The notes: a model not told the origin generated them from the sequence alone. Numbered from the stretch's first letter, positions 44,833 through 58,000 are shown. The stretch: 64,000 bases of DNA from Micrasema longulum (GCA_022494885.1 JAGVSM010003420.1:62001-126000); one strand, 5' to 3'. Numbers and translations are program-made.

Positions 44833-47800
44833 TTACGCGGCTTTTCCCCCACAGCAAGCGCTGTCCCCTATAGAAGTGGTTTTTCCATTTATGGGCGTTG
44901 AGCTCGTGTCGTATCGTGGAAGCTCTTTGCATTTGGCTTGCTGAAATGGTAATGAAAACTTTTATGAAACTATGATAGCCAATAAGTCAAGTCTGATTGT
45001 TAATGCAGTCAGATAACATTTGCTTTTATTTTTCATATGTAATATAAATTTGTATTTAAGATTGTTTATTTCCGTTCATGTTGCTCTGGTATCTTAATAA
45101 ATCTCGACATAATATAAAAAAATGAAGACATGGCGGAATTCTAGGTAGCAAAAGAGTAGGTGAAAAGAGAAGAGGCCGCCATTGGTATTGCCACTTGTTT
45201 CCAGTGTTGCCAATTGATAGCGATCACTGGATTGCGTTCCAATTCTCCACAATATGCAAATATTGCTAGTTCTATTTTTGAATTCATTTTTTTCTTCTCG
45301 CACGTTTTGAAACTTAAGTTATATAAACCTTTTATTTAATTGGTGGGAATGCATTAGCCACTATCATAAGTGGTGGATTTAAGTAGCACACATGACATTT
45401 TTAATTAAAAAAAATAACAAAGGGATTACCTCCATAAGTTCCACTGCAATTTCCATAAAAAGCCTTTCCACATTGTCTGATTCTTTGGCCGATGTCTCCA
45501 GGAAATACATACCGTGTCTTTGTGCAAAATCTTCCCCAACATGGCGAGGTATTTCACAATCTTCTCTATCGATTTTGTTACCTGTAATTTGAAATAAGAT
45601 TATTATTATTATTACTGTGGATAATTTTTAATTATTTATTAAGGAAATCATACAGTCTTAATATAAATACAAGGTACAAAAGAACAATTTAAAAAAGTAA
45701 GACCAATAACAGATTTTACACTAATTTATTATGAATGCAGGGGGAGAGGGGAAAAAATAATTACATTCTAAAAAAGGAAAAAATAAATATTAAATAAAAA
45801 GTACATAAAAGGGAGAAGACATTGTATAGCTCCAACTTAACTTCCCTCCCTATCTCTCTGCTTCCATGAACATTTATATTTCTTAGTAAAAATACACAAT
45901 CAACAAAAATTCATTAGATGCAGGTAGTAGATGTACATATGAATAAGTATAAATTAATAGTTGAAATTAAATGTTAAAATTAAAATCAAAAGTAAAAGTT
46001 AAAATTTAAATTAAAATTGAAAATTAAAAATTTTAATTCAGAATTAAAATTAAAAAGGTAAAATTGAAAGATTAAATTAAAAGTCAAATTAAAAGTTAAA
46101 AGTCAAAAGTCAAGCAGGAGATAAATTTAAAATATCTAATATAATTAATTATATATACGGCCTAAAGCGATCACAACAGTTACACGAAGAAACATATATA
46201 CAAGAAATGAACACATATATAGCGCCATTTTTGTGAAAATCACCTCAGATTACAACTATATTTTCAAATGTTGTTGGTAAACACAGAAACTATTACAAGT
46301 ATAATCCAAAACGCATATTAATCGCTTTAGAATAATTGTAATTTAGGTGAACAAAAACATCTTTAAAAGCTCTCCTGAAAAGTTGATGTTTTCAACATAC
46401 CGTCTGTCATCGAATTCATTGTCCCTAAAATGGCACCTGAAGCGTAAGACAGACCACCTTACGTCATAATATAACCGATGATCGAAAAACGCTGCATTTG
46501 GTTAACCAATGCGGCAAGGGGAATGAATGATGCTAAAAATGACGATATGTCAATAAATTAAAATGAAGTTCGCACTTACCAACTAAGATTCTTAGCACTT
46601 TACTGCTTGCGTATTCTTCGATTTCTCTTAACCAATCTGGGAGGCAGTCGAAGGTCGGTTGGCAAGATATATCGTACACCAGTATGAGGGCATGAGCGGA
46701 TCTGTAGTAACTTTGTGTGATGGAGCGAAACCTCTCTTGGCCAGCTGTGTCCCATATTTGTAACTGCAAATTAGGGTAATTAAAAAAAAAAATATTTTAA
46801 GAATATGGATAAATTTTCAGACAACTGTTTTGATTCTACGGCCACAAAGATATGTCATAAATTATAAAAATTCAACCAAACAAATACTTGATGTGTCATC
46901 TAAGATACCATTGCCTCAGAAAAACGGAATTGAAATTGTCACGAAATGTCAGTGTGGTCACTTGTCACATACATTCATATTCTACATCGTTATGTTTTTC
47001 ATACTTTGCATACATAAAACATTCATGTTCTCCTTCCATTTTGAGTCCATAGAAAAAAAAAAACAGATTTTTTCACCAAGTGAAATTGAAGCACTAACAA
47101 ACTATAACCAAGTTTACTATCCTGCTCTAAATTGGCCATTCATGTTAACTGAAATTTGAAATCTTCTAGAATCCGAATACATTTAACCCCCCTATAACGT
47201 TGATGTAGGTACTACGTTATCGGGGGGAACGTTGTAGGGGGTTAATGTTTTTAAATTGTATTTTTACATTTTAACCAGCACAAATGGCTTGACTGGCGTG
47301 ACGATTTTGGATGACGTAATCTTCCCAAAACTTGCAAGCAGGGAAGTTTAACATGACAGTTTATAAGTTAATTTTACAAAATGGGTTAACATGTGACGAA
47401 TAAATGTAATAAAAACTATTCCCGGAATATGTTTTAGTCCACAAAAAGATACATATTAAAATAAAATAAAATTTATATTAAAAATCAAACAATGATTATC
47501 GAAAGCGAAAAAAGATTAACATCTTAAATTGTGTAGCCAAGTATGTATTTAATCACTGTCAGAATCATCTAATATCACGTTCCGTTGAGACTTTCTTAAT
47601 ACTGGTGGCACAATTTCTTTATTATTCTGATTATCAACTGGATTACAATTTTCATTATTGTCAAAAATAACTTTTTGATATTTCTAAGTGTTTCGGGTAA
47701 TGTTAGTTCCGCAGAATGCGTCTATCAAGATCAAGGCATACAGACCTACTGCGTTGTACGAGGTACCACCTTTATAGGAAAAAAAACTACCGCAAACGTT

Positions 47801-50800
47801 ATAGGGGGAAACCCTATATGAGTGTGCGTTATAGGGGGGTTTACTGTAATTGGTTTTATTTTTTTGTAAGTCAAATATGAGGAATACTGAATAAACAATA
47901 ACATAATACAACACAGGGCTCTTGGTCTCATAGAGTTAGGGATAAGTTTTTTTTTTTTTGTAATGTATATCTTTATATGAATAAATAAATAAAAAATAAA
48001 TACCTTATTATTGCATGAGTAGGTAATTCAACTAATCTGTGATAAACATTCTTCAAGGCTGGAACTAATAAGCTTAAACAATGCTTAATCTTAACGGAGT
48101 TATAATATTTGATAACATTACTGGAGTATAGTTTTTAGAAATAACTCTGGGTACTTTGATATTATTTGCAATTTGACTATAAAATTGCCTTAAAACTTTT
48201 GTGTTTTTTTTTTGAATAGTCAGTATTTTAATTGTTATAAAATACTAAACTGGAAAATAATGAAAATAAAATACTTGAATTTCTAGTGAAAAAAGTTTTT
48301 CGAGTTAAATTGATGTATTTGAAAACAAAATAATATTATCTGAAGTATTTAAGAATGTAAGAATCCATCAGAAGACAAAAAACGTTCGAGAGTTACTCTG
48401 TTTTATCTAAACATAAGAAAATATAACTGGTGGATTTAGGACAAATAAACTGTTGAAAAATAAGCCATAAAAGTTGTATTTAAAAATAAAATGTTCAAGG
48501 TTATAGATCAGTGGTTCCCAATTAGTTTTTCCTGCGCACCACTTCAAGAAAGACCTCAAACTCACGTACTCCCTATTGCGGGAATGATAAATAAAAAATT
48601 AAATCAGTTTTTTTTAGGAAAGGTTGATTCTAGCAAGGTATTTGTTTAATTTGCAGCTCCCTGTAAGGCCTTAAGGGATAGCCTTCGTTTGATTTTGGAC
48701 GAGCTTTATTACGTTGAAAAGTTAGTTTAGTCAACAATGTTTGAAGACAGGCTGGATTTCACTTCCAACGTAGTCATTAAAATCTGAATTTTGTCATCCT
48801 CTTGTCGTAGTGGTCAGCGTGTTTGTCGACCATGCAAGAGGTCTCGGGTTCGATTCCCGACATGGTTGACATTAAATATTTATTTAAAAACTATAAAGCT
48901 TGATTAATTATCTCACAATACACACATGTATGTCAATAAATACTTTGCAGTATTTTTTCCAAAATTTAAATACCTAAATTCTCCATTACCTATTAAACAC
49001 TTAGCCTTGCCCTTAACCATTGGTTTTTCCTTCAATTATGATTAATGTACATGCTATAGTTGATAAGATTATTTTTATTTTCGAATTAAGTACCTTGAAT
49101 TATAGAACTATATAAGGACATTCAGTCCATCTAATATTCACATTCGTTTGAAAATGCCCTAACAAGGCTAAACAATTGTCACAAAATTTTTGTTTTTATA
49201 TTTGTAAAAATAAAATAAAGTGTTCAGTAGATTCAAATCAGTGTTTGATTTCTAATATTATAAATTTAAATATGGAGTTCTACAAAATAAACACCAAATC
49301 AATCAATAAAAAGGCGTTTTTGCACTAGAATATTTCATAGTCAATGGACTGGCACCTAAAGCGTAAGACTGATGATCTTGATGTAACAAAAAGGATCAAG
49401 AAACGCTGCGGTTGGTGTACCAATGCAGTGCCCTGTGCACCATTAGATTTGGAAAGGGAATAATGATGATTAAATTTATTGCAAAAGCGAGAGAAAACAT
49501 GATTTGTCATTGGCTGGCTTAAATGGTCACTTTAAGCACTGTAACATTCACCGTTCTGCCTATGTTTTAACATCCACCCTTCCTCTACTCTCCCATCTGT
49601 TGACATTTGTGAAGTAAAACAGCAGATACCTTGCCTAGGGTAAAATAATTCAACCAGATAATCTTACCCACATCAATAAAGGTTCTAGCTCTTTTACTTC
49701 ACAAAAGTCAATGGAAGAGTTGAGGAAATGCGGATGTTCAAACATAGGCAGAATGGTAAATATTAGTGTTACGTAGCCACTTAAACCTACCAATGACAGG
49801 CCAAAAGCCCTGTAAATACCTAGACTTCCACATTAGAAAATGTTTGCCCTCGCTGTTGCAATAAAATAGAATTCATTAATACATTCGGAAGGCACGAAGT
49901 GGTAATAATAAAAGTTTACGTTTTTTATCTTTCAATGCGAAAATAACATAAAATGGAACAATTTGGTTGCACGAATTTAAACTATACCATGACAGCATTA
50001 GCAAAATTTAATCAATTAAAAACTTTCACAAATGACAACTTGACAATTATAGTTGATTGGTGTTGAATATTTGATTTAGTTTATTTCAATTGTATTTTTT
50101 CATGTACTTCAAATGTTTTTTTGTTGCATGTTATTTTATATGTTTCTCTCATCAGCAATGGTGGTGGGTTTGAAGGTGAAATTCAGCGTTGGTATTGCCA
50201 AAAAGGCTATGAGTCAGTAAAGATTTGGAAAAATCCCAGTATAACCATAACACCAAAAAGAGACTGGTGAAGGCCTCGGTTTTCTCAGTGTTCATGTACG
50301 GTGTGTTGGACACTAAGAGAATCTGAAAAGAAAAATTGAAGCTTTCGAAATGTGGTGTTGGCGGCAAATGCTGCGGATTCCGTGGGCGGCCAGACATACA
50401 AATGTATCTATACTCCAGGAACTGGACATAGGAGAAAAAATTACATTCATGTGCAAGAAAAGAATCCTGCAATTGTTTGGACATATTTCCAGGGGGAACT
50501 CTGATAGTTTGGAGAAAACTATTCTCCTGGGAAGTATCGGCAAGGTCGCGTGGACATCAACCGACAAGATAGAGCGGCCTAGTTACTGAATTATCAGAAT
50601 TATCACTGACAAATGCATATAGAAGAGCATAAGACCGTTCCAGATGTAAGGAGACTCTCCACAGACGAGCCATGCCCGGAGTCAGGTGTAATCACCATCC
50701 TCAGATATGAGGCACGGATTGAAGAGAGATATTTTATATGTTTGATATGCCATGTATTTTTAATGGTGTTTTTGTTGTGTATTATGTATATGGTGAAATG

Positions 50801-53183
50801 TATGTTGTTTAAGTGTTATAGATATATTCATCCTAACTCAACACAGGATTTTGGTTCCATGGAATTGGGATTTATGTCTCAATAAATGTTACATAAATAT
50901 ATTGTGAATAAAATAAATAAATGTAAAAAGTGTCCATAACTTTAATTTCCAAAACAAAAGTAAGAAGAATTGATAATAGTGAATTTACATATATAAATGA
51001 GGAATTTAAGCCCTACGGGAAATCGGATACCAAAAAATATATTCCTGCGCGTGGTAAAAATTAGAGCATTAAATTGTAAAGCAAAGTTTCTAGAAAATGT
51101 ATGAAAAAAGTAATAAAAATTATTTTAATAAAAATGAACTACTTTGAATGACGTCAGTAGTTCATATAAATTTAACCAATGATAAGAGAGCTGTGAAAGA
51201 TATCCAGTTTACTTACCGTCAAGGGATCAATTAGCAGAACTGACCGAGAATAAGCGCAAGAGAATCTCTGATGTCACATGCGGAGTAATTTCAGAAATAC
51301 AAAACTTTAAAAAATCATAGCGCTGATAATACGATATAAATAAATAAATAAATTGGTTTAGTTTAATAGTCTATTAACAAATTTTAAAAAAAAACCACTG
51401 AACTTCTTCATTAAAGTTACTAATACTAATGTTGAGATCCGTGCATAATGTAAGGCTGAGTCAAGAAAGGAGTTCTGATCTTATCATCAAGAGGTTAAGG
51501 GCTAAGCTTTTATTAAAATCATATATAATGAGAGCCATGAAACTGGTAATCTGGTAATCAGTCAACAGAACTAGGAGGATTAAATTTATCAAGCTTATCC
51601 GGCATCAACTTAATTTGGATTATTATTATAAAATTACAATAAACTGTAGATCCATCGATAAATTTTACTAATTTTAATGTTTTTACAAAATTTAATACTT
51701 TTATTTACTGCCTTGATGCCCAAAATTCCCAGACTCTGTCGTCTGTCAAACCAAACCATCGAAAGGGTCGAGAGTTTCAAAAATGCATATTAAATTTAGT
51801 TAGGTCATTTTACATAAACTAAATAAGTAGTTCTATTATTTAACATGAAAAATCACAAAGCTAGGCTATTAAGTTTTATTTTTTATTTGATCAAATGTTT
51901 TACAACTTTTTTACACATAGTAAAACTCCAATTGTTCGGAGTAATGAGTGTCAAACGTTATCCAGATATGCAGAAATCCAGATAATTGGATTAACCATTA
52001 AATTAATTTATTAATTCGTACAAATACATATATATACAAAAAAATAAAATAGTAACGTATTCCAAACTCTACGAGGCCAAGAGCCCTGTGTTGGCAAATT
52101 AAGGCTATGTTTTGAAAGAAAATGCAAAATTTACTGTAAGATCACTTTTTTATTGCTTTTGAAATAATACAGCAAATTGAAATCGCATCAAAAACTTAAT
52201 TGACTATTAAAAACATGTCCAGCAAAGCTAATTGCTTTGATGAAAAAATCCATTTACGAGCAGCGAGGTTTTGAGATTTTATTTCCTGATAACGATCCGG
52301 ATATTTGTGTTCGAATAAACTGAGTTCTACTGTATATGATTTTTAAAAATTATATAGGTGCTTAACATTTCTACCTCTCTAATGGAGCAAGGAAAACATT
52401 TTTTGTGATGAATTTATTAAAAATATTCAAAAGAACGTTTTAACTTACTAAGTACTTACAGTGCCGGAATTTATATTTATTTAAAAAAACTAAGGAAATT
52501 AATATTCATTTGATTTACTGAAAAAAAAAACTCTGTTGTTGCTTCAGCAAAGGGTTGCCTTTGCTTCGAAATATGTAAACATTATTTGATTAGGAGAAAA
52601 TAATATTACCTATACATTAACAATATAATACTGAAATTTTTCTGAATTACGCAAAAAAAAGAAATAAGAATACTGTTAAATTACATAAGATATTCATATT
52701 AAATACACACTGTAATGAAATAGAGGCAAACATTTAATTGAACGTTTGAATGGTTTTTTACAGCCAATTATCGAGAAAGAAACATTCATAGTGTGTAGAA
52801 CAGTTGATTGATTAACTTTTGCACATTAGTAATAAAAAAGCGATATTTGACATTTTTAAGATCTTTCCAAACAGCTGAGTAAAGACAGCAGCGTTTTTCT
52901 CTGTTGTAAGTAAATATTGGTCATGCTACTTAGATACCTTCTCAAAATAGTATAGTTCGCAAACTACAAGAAATAACGTAATCAGACTCACGTAACGGTA
53001 AAAATTGATTACCTTAACTTTTTCGTTGTCGACTTCGACGGTTTTTATCATGAAATCCACTCCAATAGTAGCTCCCTGTCCGGGAGGAAATATACCCTGC
53101 GTAAACCGCCGAACGAGGCATGTCTTCCCGACACCCGCATTCCCAACTAGCACCACTTTAAACAGAAACTTGTAATCTTCCAT
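44833..53183 (-). CDS. Rab30: Ras-related GTPase Rab30
   Basis: Four coding exons on the minus strand: 53183-53013, 46763-46580, 45581-45430 and 44940-44833 (stop TAA at 44835-44833). Every junction has GT/AG ends and keeps frame, giving 204 residues; Rab30 proteins are about 203. All nucleotide-binding motifs are present: GNAGVGKT at 14-21, Thr39 in switch I, WDTAGQE at 61-67, NKID at 120-123 and ETSAK at 147-151. The C-terminus ends CCGGKAA, with Cys198 and Cys199 as the expected geranylgeranylation sites. Rab30 acts at the Golgi. An acceptor (GTTTTCAG, ending at 53193) lies nine bases upstream of the ATG, so a non-coding first exon lies further right. The first coding intron is over 6 kb and full of repeats. 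The gene is head to head with coronin-7. Confidence 0.96.
45600..46250. repeat. A/T low-complexity block in Rab30 intron 2
   Basis: At 45955-46110 variations of AATTAAAATTAAAAGT recur many times, a degenerate short tandem repeat. Nearby GCGCCATTTTTGTGAAAATC also occurs, as a variant, at 22950-22972. Confidence 0.6.
46425..46545 (+). mobile_element. SINE-like repeat family Z fragment
   Basis: ATGGCACCTGAAGCGTAAGA, AAACGCTGCATTTGGTTAAC and a GGGAATGAATGATG end match 49335-49475. It lies in intron 2 of Rab30, just before exon 2. Confidence 0.55.
47180..47846. mobile_element. pogo-like element with degraded transposase end
   Basis: The ends CATTTAACCCCCCTATAACG and its inverse (CGTTATAGGGGGGTTTACTG) are flanked by TA, as in pogo/Tigger elements. 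On the minus strand near 47690-47545 a short open frame ends in an acidic tail ([19 protein letters not shown] then stop), plausibly the transposase C-terminus. It lies in Rab30 intron 1. Confidence 0.7.
47905..47998 (+). mobile_element. LINE 3' tail
   Basis: CACAGGGCTCTTGGTCTCAT, AGAGTTAGGGATAAG, a T-run and GAATAAATAAATAAAA match 11090-11195. Confidence 0.55.
48725..48790. repeat. Family D end fragment
   Basis: GACAGGCTGGATTTCAC matches the end of family D at 30485 and, in variant form, 63000. Confidence 0.4.
48790..48900 (+). mobile_element. tRNA-derived SINE head of a second family
   Basis: It shows A-box-like TCGTAGTGGTCAGCG and B-box GGTTCGATTCCC with the right spacing, but the ends do not form an acceptor stem. 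It reads as a SINE head, not a tRNA gene. Confidence 0.6.
49130..49230 (+). repeat. Solo arm related to hairpin element H2
   Basis: CGTTTGAAAATGCCCTAACA followed by AGGCTAAACAATTGTCACAA parallels GTTTGAAAATGTCCTAACA and AGACGAAATGCGTCACAA at 17190-17215. Confidence 0.5.
49335..49475 (+). mobile_element. SINE-like repeat family Z copy
   Basis: GGACTGGCACCTAAAGCGTA, ACGCTGCGGTTGGTGTACCA, CCTGTGCACCATTAGATTTG and the GGGAATAATGATGATT end are shared with other copies. Confidence 0.65.
49495..49860. mobile_element. Family D element with inverted halves
   Basis: The left half (CATTCACCGTTCTGCCTATG, AACATCC, CAAATGTCAACAG-like inverse) and right half (AAGAGCTAGAACC-like inverse, GGATGTTCAAACATAGGCAG) are inverted around about 49640-49700. 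The family is therefore fold-back. Confidence 0.65.
50150..50925 (+). mobile_element. RTE-like LINE 3' part
   Basis: Broken frames read [32 protein letters not shown] and [20 protein letters not shown], the conserved C-terminal block of RTE-type ORF2. A 3' UTR with CTCAACACAGG and a TAAATAAATG tail follows. It lies in Rab30 intron 1. Confidence 0.85.
51000..51170. repeat. Dispersed repeat shared with 13140-13290
   Basis: AAATCGGATACCAAAA, GTGGTAAAAATTAGAGCATT and ATGAACTACTTTGAATGACG recur in the other copy. Confidence 0.5.
51420..51490 (+). mobile_element. RTE-like LINE fragment
   Basis: AATGTTGAGATCCGTGCATA followed by TGTAAGGCTGAG and AAGAAAGGAGTTCTG matches the LINE at 24390-24460, with an internal deletion. 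Another short trace (ATCGAAAGGGTCGAGAGTTT) is near 51760. Confidence 0.55.
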
Positions 53184-53192
53184 TACAGGTAT

Positions 53193-54252
53193 CTGAAAAC
53201 AAAATTAACTAAACACATCGCTAGTCTCGCTCAAATGAAAGTGAAATCAACGAAACGGCGGGTACTTTCTTCAATTATAATTGCGCAATGCACGCAAAAT
53301 AAACACGAAAACTCGGAGCATAACTGAAAGGTAGGTAAACGGGTGGAGTATTCACCTGGGGATTTAATGCCAAGTTAGGTTCCTTAAACAATAAAAACCT
53401 TTTAATTTGACATTTCGGTCAATTGCCAATCGTATACCAATATACAAATTTATAATAGTAAATTTGACATTTGGTATTGCCATATGTGAGAGATTGAGAA
53501 ATTTTAGGCGCATGAAAAAAATAGTGACGTTGGATAAGTACCGATGTGTTATTTACCGGTGAAAGTATGCAGAAATGGAGAAAAAATGCTATGAAGTTCG
53601 CGATGATCATGAACTTGCAGTTGTCAAATGCCGACGCTGTTTTGACAAATGGCCGTCACAACAGTGGGCGTGATTTGATTTTGTCTACGATTTGAATGTG
53701 CAGTATTTATATTAATACGTTTTGCGAATGTAGTTAATCTTCGAATATATTTTATACGAATGAAAATCTACTTGTGGCGGCAGGATCCAGGCGTGCTTGA
53801 AACGTAATTACAGACATTTCATTGTTTTCAAATACCCAGAATTTGCAGATGATTTCTCCACAATGTTTGCACTACTATTGGCAAACGTACGAGTGCAAAT
53901 CCACATAAATAATTCAAGTTTTCATACGTTTTGTAAATTTCAATTGATTTTATAATATATTAACGATGACTCTTATTCACAGTGTGGCCTCTCAGTGTGA
54001 AAATATTGTAGATGTTTTATAAGCCTCCTATTGAGATAATCAATATTTTATTTTTATGTGCAATCTATTTTTGTATAATTGCATTTAAGTGCAGCACACA
54101 AACGGAAGTTGCCGTGTCGTATTTAAGTTATCTGTTATAAAAGCATGCTTCATTTAGTTTTAATTAAACATTGTTCGCACAATAAATATGTAGATTCACA
54201 AGATTATTATTTTTAAATGTAAGTGATAAAAAAATATTTTTAAATATGCAGC
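53193..54252. promoter_or_regulatory. Bidirectional promoter interval between Rab30 and coronin-7
   Basis: Rab30 (minus) and coronin-7 (plus) point away from each other, with ATGs 1.9 kb apart. Both coding exons begin just after splice acceptors, so non-coding first exons of both must lie in or beyond this interval. Candidate Rab30 donors on the minus strand include CCCAG/GTGAAT near 53353 and CCG/GTAAAT near 53557. There is no decisive evidence for start sites. Confidence 0.45.
54136..54143 (+). promoter_or_regulatory. Candidate TATA box of coronin-7
   Basis: TATAAAAG, followed by TCATTTAG and, at 54219, a strong donor-like GTAAGT. If used, the first exon would be about 50 bases, and the intron to 54956 would contain the whole hAT-type element. 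This is inference from position only. Confidence 0.3.
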
Positions 54253-54878
54253 CATAGAATTAAGAATATTCCTGAAACCGCATACGCACATCAAACAGAA
54301 GGCGACTAATCTACTCTTAAATGAGTAGGTTTACGTTTTGACCCATTAGTTTCTTTGTAGACGTCGCTCAGTACGCAACTCCTGATTTGAATTCAACTAT
54401 GCCGTGTTGTGTCCCTTTAAGTGTAGAAATACTGCTAAGATCTTAAAGAAACAGGATGCAATTACATTTCATGTGTAATTAGCAAATTAAATGAAAAATT
54501 TGACCGACATTATCTTCAAAACATCAAATATTATTTAACATGATATAAAAATATCCATTTTATGTAAAATAAAATTTGTTTTATATTTTATGTTTAAAGT
54601 TCATTAATTCAATTACTCTTATTTAATGACCCTTTACTTATCTACTCTGTTGTGTCAGTCAATATTTCCGCAAGCACAATAAAATTTTAGAGAAATTAAC
54701 AGATTGCTTATTTTTACCTTACATTTGTGTTGTAATTATATTTGTTCCCATCGTGCAACATTACGCGGCGGCATCATGAATGCGCGCGGCGAAAGTGAGG
54801 CATAGTGGGGGAATTATTAGACACAGTCCTGTGTATTCAAATATGATTCTACGCTCCTTCTGAACTATTAATTCTATG
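54253..54878. mobile_element. hAT-type non-autonomous element, copy 2 (626 bp)
   Basis: It starts CATAGAATTAAGAAT and ends ATTAATTCTATG, flanked by a perfect 8-bp duplication TATGCAGC (54245-54252 and 54879-54886). It lies in the opposite orientation to copy 1. It is 78 bases upstream of the coronin-7 5' UTR acceptor. Confidence 0.92.
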
Positions 54879-55068
54879 TATGCAGCGCATTATTTAGTTT
54901 TCTTTTTTACTCGCTCATAAAATTCCAAGGACTAACATTCTTTTGTTTTTTTTCAGACATTCCTTCTATTTTTAAATATTCTTCATAGACAAGTAAGAAC
55001 CTTTCAAAAACGGAGAAGAAAAAGAGACTAAGACTGTTTTACAAGTCGTTACATATCTAAGATTCAAA

Positions 55069-58000
55069 ATGGCGTGGCGTTTCAAAGCGTCCAAATATAA
55101 AAATGCAGCCCCGATCGTGCCAAAGCCCGAGGCCTGCATCAGAGATGTTTGCGTCGGCTCTTATCAGACCTATGGCAATAACATTTGCGCATCGGCGTCT
55201 GTCATGGCGTTCAATTGGGAACACGTCGGTTCAAGTTTGGCGGTGTTGCCGTTGGATGACTGCGGCCGTAAGAGCAAGACCATGCCATTGTTGCATGCAC
55301 ATTCCGATACAATAACCGATATGGAGTTTTCTCCATTTCATGATGGACTACTTGCAACTGGATCTCAGGACTGCTTGGTTTGTATATTATTCTTTTATTT
55401 TTCGTTGGCGCCTTCTTTTGTTTTTTATAGCAGAAAGTTAAACATGGGATAAATATATGACAAAAAAAGCTTTAAATATTATCAAAAATCACCTTCTAGG
55501 GAGTTATCTAGATTAAAATATCTGTGGCTTGGATCTATATTGACCTGTTGTAAAAATACTTGGTAATTATAATCAGTAATAAGTTAATTAAGTTAATAAC
55601 ATTAGTAATTGTTATATTTTTGAATACCGAGTTTAATAAATTAAGATATCTTTGATTGTGCCAAAAATTATGAATCATTCTTTCACATCGAAACACTTGG
55701 AATCATGTAAATTTAATAACAAATATAAATGTTTATGTTTCCAATTAATTTTTTATAACAGTGATTTGGTCGTTGTTTTATTATCATGTGAAGTCATAAC
55801 ACAATTAAAATGTTATACGGTATTTATAAAAGAAGAAAAATAAAAATACATTACAATACATTTATTTTATAATCATTTTTGGGAAATACTTATATTTTGG
55901 CAAACCATTTTAAATGAATACATCTGAGTATTTTTTAAACTCTTTTTTCCCACTTGTTTTTTGCTCTTTTAAAAAAGTACTAGTTATTACCTGCTCAAAA
56001 ATCTTATACCCTAAAAGGTTTTTTTTATCATCTTTTTATTATTTAAAAAAAAATGCTTGAATCCAGGATTCATGTATTTATTTATAAAATTAAATTAAAT
56101 ACTTATATTAATTGTCATATTTTGGTTTTGTGGTAAGCTACCTTGCAGTAATTGGCAATCCTCTTCATGTCCTGTAAATGAGACTTACATATTTTTAAAA
56201 ATATCTTTTCTTGAGTCTTAAAATAGTACAAACATAATACACGAATGTCCTTAATATTAACTTATATCTAATTATCATTTCTTTCTCAAAAATGTTTTCC
56301 CTTTCTGCTGCATTAATTTTCTTAGATATTTTGCGGCAGGAAATTAAGTGCTATGTAAATAATATGTAAAACATTTTTCTCATTGCACATAACATTTCCA
56401 GGTCAAGCTCTGGAACGTTCCAGCTACAGGCTTGAGTGAGCCTATGACCAACCCGGAGTGTACTCTCTCCCAGCGCCAGAGAAGAGTGGAGACAGTGGGC
56501 TTCAACCCCTCAGCCGATGGACTGCTGCATGTCACGTCCGCCAACTTCCTCTCTCTCTGGGATCTTATCACCCAACAGGAAGTGTTTGGTGATTAAATTT
56601 ATTCCATTTTCACAGCCGTTCAGATGCCCTCTCTTCTTTTTTATTTACTCTCTTCGCATCATCAGGGTTGATGGACGCTGCAGTATGATCCGAAACGTCG
56701 GCAAAGACTGCTACCGACACACGGCACGATAGCTCAGAAAAATTTAATGTTCACTATTCGACGAGTCTAAATATATATACACCGGAACACAGTACAAAAA
56801 TGAAATAGAAAACAATTTTGTATATTCATTTAACAATACGTAACATTAGTACTACTAGTAGTAATTCTATTTATTTTTGGAATGCCCTTCATCAATCGCT
56901 CTTTTATCTACTAGGCCCAGAGAGGTATGCGTAAGAAAAGGGTGATAGTGAATAATCTTTGTTACTATTTAAACAAATATCTTGTCGTTGTGTTATGTTT
57001 TCAATAAAATTAGGGTGTTATAGTACAATAAGTAATTCTTTTTTTAAAACCTGAAATGATTTTTATGCAAGGAAACGGAAACGAAAAGGAAAAGAGATGA
57101 AATTATATACCAGAGGTTTAAGAACTTTCTTTAAAAAAAATTACAACAGAGATGAAGAACATTTAAGAGAAGGTAATATAGAAGTCTAGGCATCTACAGG
57201 GCTTATGACCTGTCAGTGGCTGGTTTAAGTGGCCACTTTACACACTGTGTAACATTCACCATTCTGTCCATATTTGAACATCTGTATTCCTTCAATTCTT
57301 TCATCTGTTGATGTTTGTGAAGTTAAAGAGCTGAAACCTTTATTTATGCGGGTGAGATTTGTGTGATTGAATTATTTCACCTACATTCTAGGCAATGCCT
57401 GAAAATGTTATTTTTTCGATTTCTTTGCTTCTTCATGGACCAGGTAGATTTATCAACAATATTTTGAGTTTGTTTACAAAAAATTGGACAAATTTATTAT
57501 TTATTTTAATTATTTTTTTTAAATGTGTATCTGTTCCTTCCATGCTGATCCAAGACCTCAAACCTAAATACATACACGTGAGGCCATACATGATTATTTA
57601 CATTTAAAATGTTTTTGCCACTAAGCTTTACCCGAAACACTTAATTATGTTGAATTGACCAAACCGTATTAGTTTTTTCCCCATTTTTAAACAGTTTTAT
57701 ATGTAATTTGACATTTAATCACCAGTGTGGCAAAGTGTAGTCGCACGCAAAATATAAAAATCCACAAAAAATCCACTATCTACTCCCGGGGGAAATTCGG
57801 AATAGCATCCTAGAATAGGCCATGAGCCTCAATTACGGTAGTAAAATACAGCACAGAACTCACAATAATATTGTGATCTCACTGGGAATCGAACCTGGAA
57901 CCCTCTGTGCCTGAGGGAAGTTTCTTAGCTCAATTATATTTCACGATAATAAGAAAGAGAAGTATGGAAACAGGATGCGAGAAAGTGGTAGTTGGGCTAG

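Noticed and set aside
44684..44932. 82-codon minus-strand frame downstream of Rab30 exon 3
   Set aside because: It overlaps the true last exon of Rab30 in another frame. The frame continuing from exon 3 ends in the CC prenylation motif.
46830..47159. 109-codon open frame in Rab30 intron 1
   Set aside because: No family resemblance; a chance frame on the strand opposite to Rab30.
50350..50589. 79-codon frame beginning [15 protein letters not shown]
   Set aside because: It is a decayed RTE-type LINE ORF2 end, with stops and frameshifts on both sides.
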